This document shows, one piece after another, positions 59,664 through 64,000 of a DNA stretch of 64,000 nt. The DNA lies in assembly GCA_025766275.1 (NCBI GenBank), contig JAFKAC010000012.1, positions 310,001 to 374,000 on the forward strand. Direction: 5' to 3'. The translations under genes were made by a program, and so were the position numbers. The DNA comes from Lactarius indigo. Lineage: Eukaryota > Basidiomycota > Agaricomycetes > Russulales > Russulaceae. The notes below the pieces were generated by a model. The model searched no databases, was not told where the DNA came from, and was given only the letters and a program-made list of their open reading frames with translations. Position 1 is the stretch's first letter; the number at the start of each line of letters is the position of its first letter.

Positions 59664-61193
59664 TTACGCAGGGGTAGCGAAGCCGATCCGCTTATTTCCC
59701 ACATCGAATTCCGTGTATACATTTTCGAGGAAGACGTCCCCGAGAACCCAGAAACCTATCGCCTATGAGCTGTTGAAGCACGGTGGAACACAGTGCTCAC
59801 CGTGGTCGTTCGCCGCAATACCGCCTACGCAGGCATTTGGATTATCAGAGTAGGTACCAAAATTAAAAGTTCCAGGCTGAAGCGTGAAGTTGCCATTACC
59901 GAACTGGAACGAGATTTCCGAATTGAATGAGCAGGGAACTGGCAGAAAGAAAATCAATTGATAGTTCTGTGACCAAATATATTTCCGTACTGCTGTAGTA
60001 TCCGTCTCCGATGAGATAAGAGCCAGGGATCTGAGCGTAAAAAGCCTTCACGGTTTTGCTGTCACCGAGGATCATGGCAGTGCCACTGTCGATGATGGTA
60101 TCGGTTGTGCCGGCGATTTTCTGCCCACCGACATATATACCATCAATATTGGTCTGCCAGTAGCCCTGAAGAATGTGATTATTAACACCGAATCAAGAGA
60201 CCTCTTTCCATAACCGCACCTCCTTGGTGACAGGTACATAGGTGAAGTTGCCCTTGTAAAGGCTACTGTTGGTTCCGCCAATGAACAACTCTGAGGGGCA
60301 GAGTCCGAATGAATCGGTGGGTAAAATACCCTGAGCGACAAGTGTGTGGAAAAGAGGAGTAGCACCAAAGGCCGAGAGGCTCGGGAATCCTAGACCGAGA
60401 AGACCGTCTGGAATCCATCCGGGGTACTTGAAACCATCCGAGTAACTAGTTGCCGCGCCGAATGTCTGTTTCCTGGCCTGAGGAAGATAGGTTAGAGACC
60501 TAGAAACGTAAGCGAACCGTCCAAACCTACCGTATAACCACCAATAGAGACATTATCTGCGTATAGCGTACCATTGACCCCAGTACCGTCAAAATATCCC
60601 AAATTAAATGACTTCCCGAGATCATATGAAGTGAGGCTATCCCGGCTATCATATGACAAATGCCCGTTGCATGAGCTGCCGCAAGTGAAGCTAGGAACAA
60701 ACAAGCTGCCACTGCCCGTATCAAGGTTCACTGCGCATTTGTGTCGAGTTCGCCAAAAGTGGTACAATGTGAGGAGCTATGACTCACCCGTGAAAGTTTG
60801 GGGAGGATTGCCGATGGATATAGCGCTATACCAGTACGATTCAACGATCGGGTCGCTTCCAATTCTACTACGCTTCGCCGAACGTTTAAATTTGGGAGCA
60901 GAGGGATGGGGGTTGCCAGTGTTCTGCTGGTAGGCCAGGAACCCGTGATGGTATTTTCTAGATACAGAACAATTATGAGACGTGAATTGCCTTATGGAAA
61001 TGGTAAGGTGTACAAACGAGATGCTGTGACGGACGCCACGCTGAAGCTTGGCAATATCAACAAAACCGTTGACATCTTGTACTACTCGTGAACGCTTTGA
61101 AATGGGTATAGCAAATCCAGAATGTGGTGACTGCGGCGCTGCTTCGACGAAAAAAGAGAGGGCGACGATAATGAGCGTGGTAGAGACGTACAT
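59664..61193 (-). CDS. pepsin-like aspartic protease, secreted (P6)
   Basis: The ATG is at 61193 and the stop TAA at 59666-59664. Signal peptide [20 protein letters not shown], then a propeptide. The first catalytic motif reads [14 protein letters not shown], the flap [13 protein letters not shown], and the second site [12 protein letters not shown]. Landmarks: [66 protein letters not shown]. The flap differs from P4 (QYGDGSAV) in the residues after Tyr, which could change specificity. Introns follow P1/P3, including GTACGG...TGCCAG before IPCSF. TATA box (GTATAAATG, minus) at about 61256-61264. It is close to P4. Confidence 0.84.
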
Positions 61194-62246
61194 CCTGTCA
61201 GTGGGGAATTTGGCTGGAGGCCTAGGATCAGAAAGGGTAGGGCGGCTGAGTGAACATTTATACGGGAATGGTCAACATCTGTTCGCACCGTTGCGAAGCC
61301 AAGGTATGCTCAGACTCCTAACTTAGGCAGCTTGGCCAGGTACGGGCTCACCTCCGCGGGACTGTATCATAACCCGGAGTTAGCGGTATCAAAAAAGTAT
61401 CGCACACTACCATTGGCCTAGTGAATGTCCGCTCGACGGATGATGCCACAAAACAATTGCCAAGACCATACAGTTACCACAATCGGTGTTGCATAGACCA
61501 AAAGCATTTAGCCTAGAGCATTGCGTTGCAACGTAACTGCGGAAACATTGGCAGGATAGGGGGCGGAGACCCATTGGGCCACTTCAGGGATCATGTGATG
61601 GAGGGCTCATCGCCAATGACAACATCCGCTGCAGCGATGCGCACGGACAGCTCATTCTAGGGTTTGTGCAACACCGCAAGGCCAGATCAATGCTCCATTT
61701 ATGCACGAACGACAGATACGTACCAATGAGCGCCGAGGTGGACCACGTCCGCGGTTGTCAAATCCAACGGCATGCAGGTAAGGATATACTGAGGCTGGTG
61801 GCAGTGGCGTCGACGTAGTCCCCAGGCATGGTTCTCAGCGGCAGTCGATACGGAGTCGCTCCTAGCGTAGACGCTACTTATCGCCTTGTTCGTCGCGTAC
61901 AAGGCGGTGCAAATAGGGACTTTACAACTGCGCTGGGGGCGCCAGGGGGGAGCTTCTTCCATATTCGGGCCACCCCCTATAGCCAATCTTGTTCCGTAAC
62001 GTTGCCGAGGCGATGCTTTCGTCTTGGCCAGGTTTGAAGTTCGGAGTAAGTACGGTATTGAGGACCTCAGTCAGAGTCGGTCTTGCAGAGCGGCTGCATA
62101 TCTTCGCTTTGACTAAGTTACGATGCTGAGTACCCTGTGCATGATGTCAAGCGACTTGATGGCGCTAAGGAGCAGAGACGACTCAGGGCTCTGGCGCTGA
62201 TGCATTTGTCCGTTATGACCAGAGCTTATGCACCGATACGCCGTGC
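61194..62246. other. upstream flank of P6 and intergenic region
   Basis: The left 700 bp are the third copy of the flank at 53298-54290 (for example AGAGCATTGCGTTGCAACGTAACTGC at 61513, compare 53692). Nothing is recognised in the rest. Confidence 0.4.
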
Positions 62247-62511
62247 CACTGGAACCGGGAATTGGTTGGTCAGCAAAAAATCTTGGAATAAAACTTGATT
62301 GAGACTCAAAATATTTATTTGTAAATTTATGTGACAATATATTTAAAGTTTATAGATCACATGACAGCTGCAACAGGCGCATTTCAGGGCATATGATTTA
62401 CAAACTTTAAATATATATATTGTCACACAAATTTACAAATAAATACTTTGAGTCTTAATTAAGTTTTATTTCAAGATTTTTTTGCTGAAAGATCAATTCC
62501 CGGTTCCAGTG
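62247..62511. mobile_element. foldback (MITE-like) element
   Basis: A 265 bp palindrome: the left arm (62247-62367) begins CACTGGAACCGGGAATTG and the right arm (62385-62511), read in reverse complement, begins with the same 18 bases. The arms pair almost throughout, including ATCTTGGAATAAAACTT versus ATCTTGAAATAAAACTT and GTATTTATTTGTAAATTT-type sequence. Only about 17 bp remain as loop. It is very AT-rich inside compared with its surroundings. I cannot define a certain target-site duplication. A non-autonomous DNA element is the best guess. Confidence 0.75.
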
Positions 62512-62643
62512 CACGTGACAGCAAAATTCGAAGGTATTCAAGACCGTGACTCGGTTCAGGACGGACGGGGGCGAGAATGGATTTAATCTTGCTTACGTCA
62601 TACAAGCCCCTTTCATCTGCTTCCTCTGCCACCAAGCCCGGCC

Positions 62644-63526
62644 ATGCAAGCAATCCCGCGCCTGAAAAATCCACAGCTCGCAAATCTTTCCAAGGCCCCA
62701 ACCCCTCTGAAATCGGTTAATGTACGCTTGGCACCGACTATGCCTCTTCCTTGCCACAGAACTATCTAACGACATCCACCTCAAAGTTCCGACACACGAC
62801 CCCCGGCTCTGGTCTCGTCCTCGTCACCAAGTACAAACCGCAGCCCACCTCGGAGCTTTTCGACCCGTCGTACCCCGGTGCTCACCTCCCCCTCGGTCAG
62901 CGGCAAGCGCTTACGCTGCGCTGGGTTAGCAAGCACTTTAACCTCTACGCGTTCCCAAAAGCGTTTCTGAGCAAGCCAGACGCGCCGTACTCCTTGCCTT
63001 ACGTGCCGCGACCATACCCAGCTCGCCCTCAGCGGCCAGAACAGCGCAGCGTCGACATGTCGATGCAAGTCGTTGCATTCAATTCGCGCATCACGCTCGG
63101 TCCCACCGTGCGCACCAAGTTAAAGCGCAGGATCAAGGAGGCTATCAGGCTCATCGTCACGCGCGGCGCGGCGGTCGAGGAGTCGGGCGATGCCACACCA
63201 CGAGTTGTGTTCCGTCCCGAGGATGTCGGCGCGGAAAAGTGGATTGTACCAGGTGCGTCTGTGATGCGATTCCTGGAGGAGACCTCGCTAAGTTGCCAGT
63301 AGACTGGACATACGTCGCCCTTCCCACAACCGAAATGTTCCGCATGCCCTTCACTGAGCAGCTTGACCTGATGCGTAAGGCGCTCGAATCCATCCGCCGA
63401 CGTGTCCCGGACGTTGAAAAGACCCTGAGGAATGGTGAACGTCAAGTCCCCAAGAGTGGGAATTCCGTATGCCCTAGACCGCAGAGATCTCCAGATAAGG
63501 TGGTTTCGCGAGATGTGCGCCATTAG
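62644..63526 (+). CDS. conserved protein with RnpA-like basic motif, possibly mitochondrial
   Basis: Three exons (62644-62715, 62760-63252, 63300-63526) give 263 residues. The N-terminus MQAIPRLKNPQLANLSKAPT is basic and lacks acidic residues up to about residue 50, as in mitochondrial presequences. The middle block AFNSRITLGPTVRTKLKRRI and KEAIRLIVTRGA, followed about 30 residues later by WTYVALPTTEMFRMPFTEQL, resembles in order and spacing the bacterial RNase P protein core (RNRxKRRxREAxR followed by a hydrophobic strand and A-x-x-x-x-F-x-E-L). This resemblance is my inference and weak evidence of homology. Related proteins occur in other Agaricomycetes as unnamed proteins, as far as I recall. 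Confidence 0.72.
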
Positions 63527-64000
63527 GTGGTGGCAATACCCATAGGGTGGCCGGGGGTTCTCGTGACTATGATCACGGACGGGCGTATGTCCGAAAAAGG
63601 CTCAGGACCAACCAAATCCGAAAGGCTCACGGTCTGTCGCGGAGAGGTCGGCGCGTTGAAAGAGGCGGCGGATCGCGACCCGAAACGAAGTCAGATTGGA
63701 GGCTAGGCGCATAAGAAGTACTATACACACGATGTAGTTCGAGACACCTCTGAGCTAGCCTGCTATTGCAAGAGTAGCTACCTCAACGACGAAGGGATAA
63801 TAAGAGCCGTAGTGTCACAGCTTTCTGCGACCAGAGGGCATTGTACCCACCCAGATAATGGTAGGCGCAGACCAACGTCCTCACCCGAGGTTCTCGCCCG
63901 AGCACGGATAAGCTATTTCGTTGTACAGTGACTCAGAGCAGCTCCTCCACTACCACCCCTACTTTCCCATATACCTGTGGGACAAGCGGGTCCATCTGGT
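63527..64000. other. right edge, no gene recognised
   Basis: No open frame with supporting motifs in the last 474 bp. Confidence 0.35.

Noticed and set aside
36600..61200. CRISPR, prophage or bacterial operon features
   Set aside because: Spliced genes, TATA-type promoters and eukaryotic families throughout; no regularly spaced repeats with unique spacers.

Overview
The window reads as nuclear DNA of a filamentous basidiomycete, most likely a wood- or litter-decaying Agaricomycete. Genes are dense and cut by many 45-75 bp GT-AG introns. Several families are typical of that group: a GH5 glycosylceramidase-type enzyme, F-box proteins with a long C-terminal region, CHAT-domain relics, pepsin-like proteases and small surface proteins with a short spliced ectodomain. 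I rebuilt exon structures by hand; wherever I give a protein length, the summed exons are divisible by three.

Layout. 1-300: 5' part of a nucleotidyltransferase-like gene. 1110-4298: intact 13-exon GH5 enzyme. 5379-10236: two paralogous secreted repeat proteins (5379-6411 and 9056-10236) lying in a segmental tandem duplication. The second segment starts with a decayed copy of the GH5 3' end (7085-7655). 11868-17980: three pepsin-like aspartic proteases on the minus strand; the middle one is a truncated pseudogene. 19638-35792: a housekeeping and accessory block with a gamma-butyrobetaine-hydroxylase/TauD-type dioxygenase, pyridoxal-reductase-type aldo-keto reductase, CHAT relic, ACS-family MFS transporter, F-box protein, Rtf1 of the Paf1 complex, and a CCC1/VIT1 transporter. 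36700-61200: an expanded locus holding nine copies or relics of a membrane-anchored surface protein with eight conserved cysteines (plus strand) and three more aspartic protease copies or relics (minus strand). It is interrupted by a glutaminase relic, a SINE-like insertion, an inverted repeat and an intact EEP-family nuclease/phosphatase. 62247-62511: near-perfect 265 bp foldback element. 62644-63526: a conserved protein with an RnpA-like motif, possibly mitochondrial.

How it fits together. Two thirds of the window is ordinary gene space; the rest is made by repeated local duplication and decay. The most interesting part is the co-amplification of secreted aspartic proteases with eight-cysteine surface proteins that come in two anchor forms, one transmembrane with a conserved cytoplasmic tail, one with a bare hydrophobic C-terminus like a GPI signal. 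The copies share TATA-type core promoters and flanks, and relics of both families occur in the same duplicated blocks. Second is the pair of secreted repeat precursors with Kex2-type sites, one carrying 18 nearly identical 14-residue units: a candidate secreted-peptide system. No functional assignment for either system can be proved from sequence alone.
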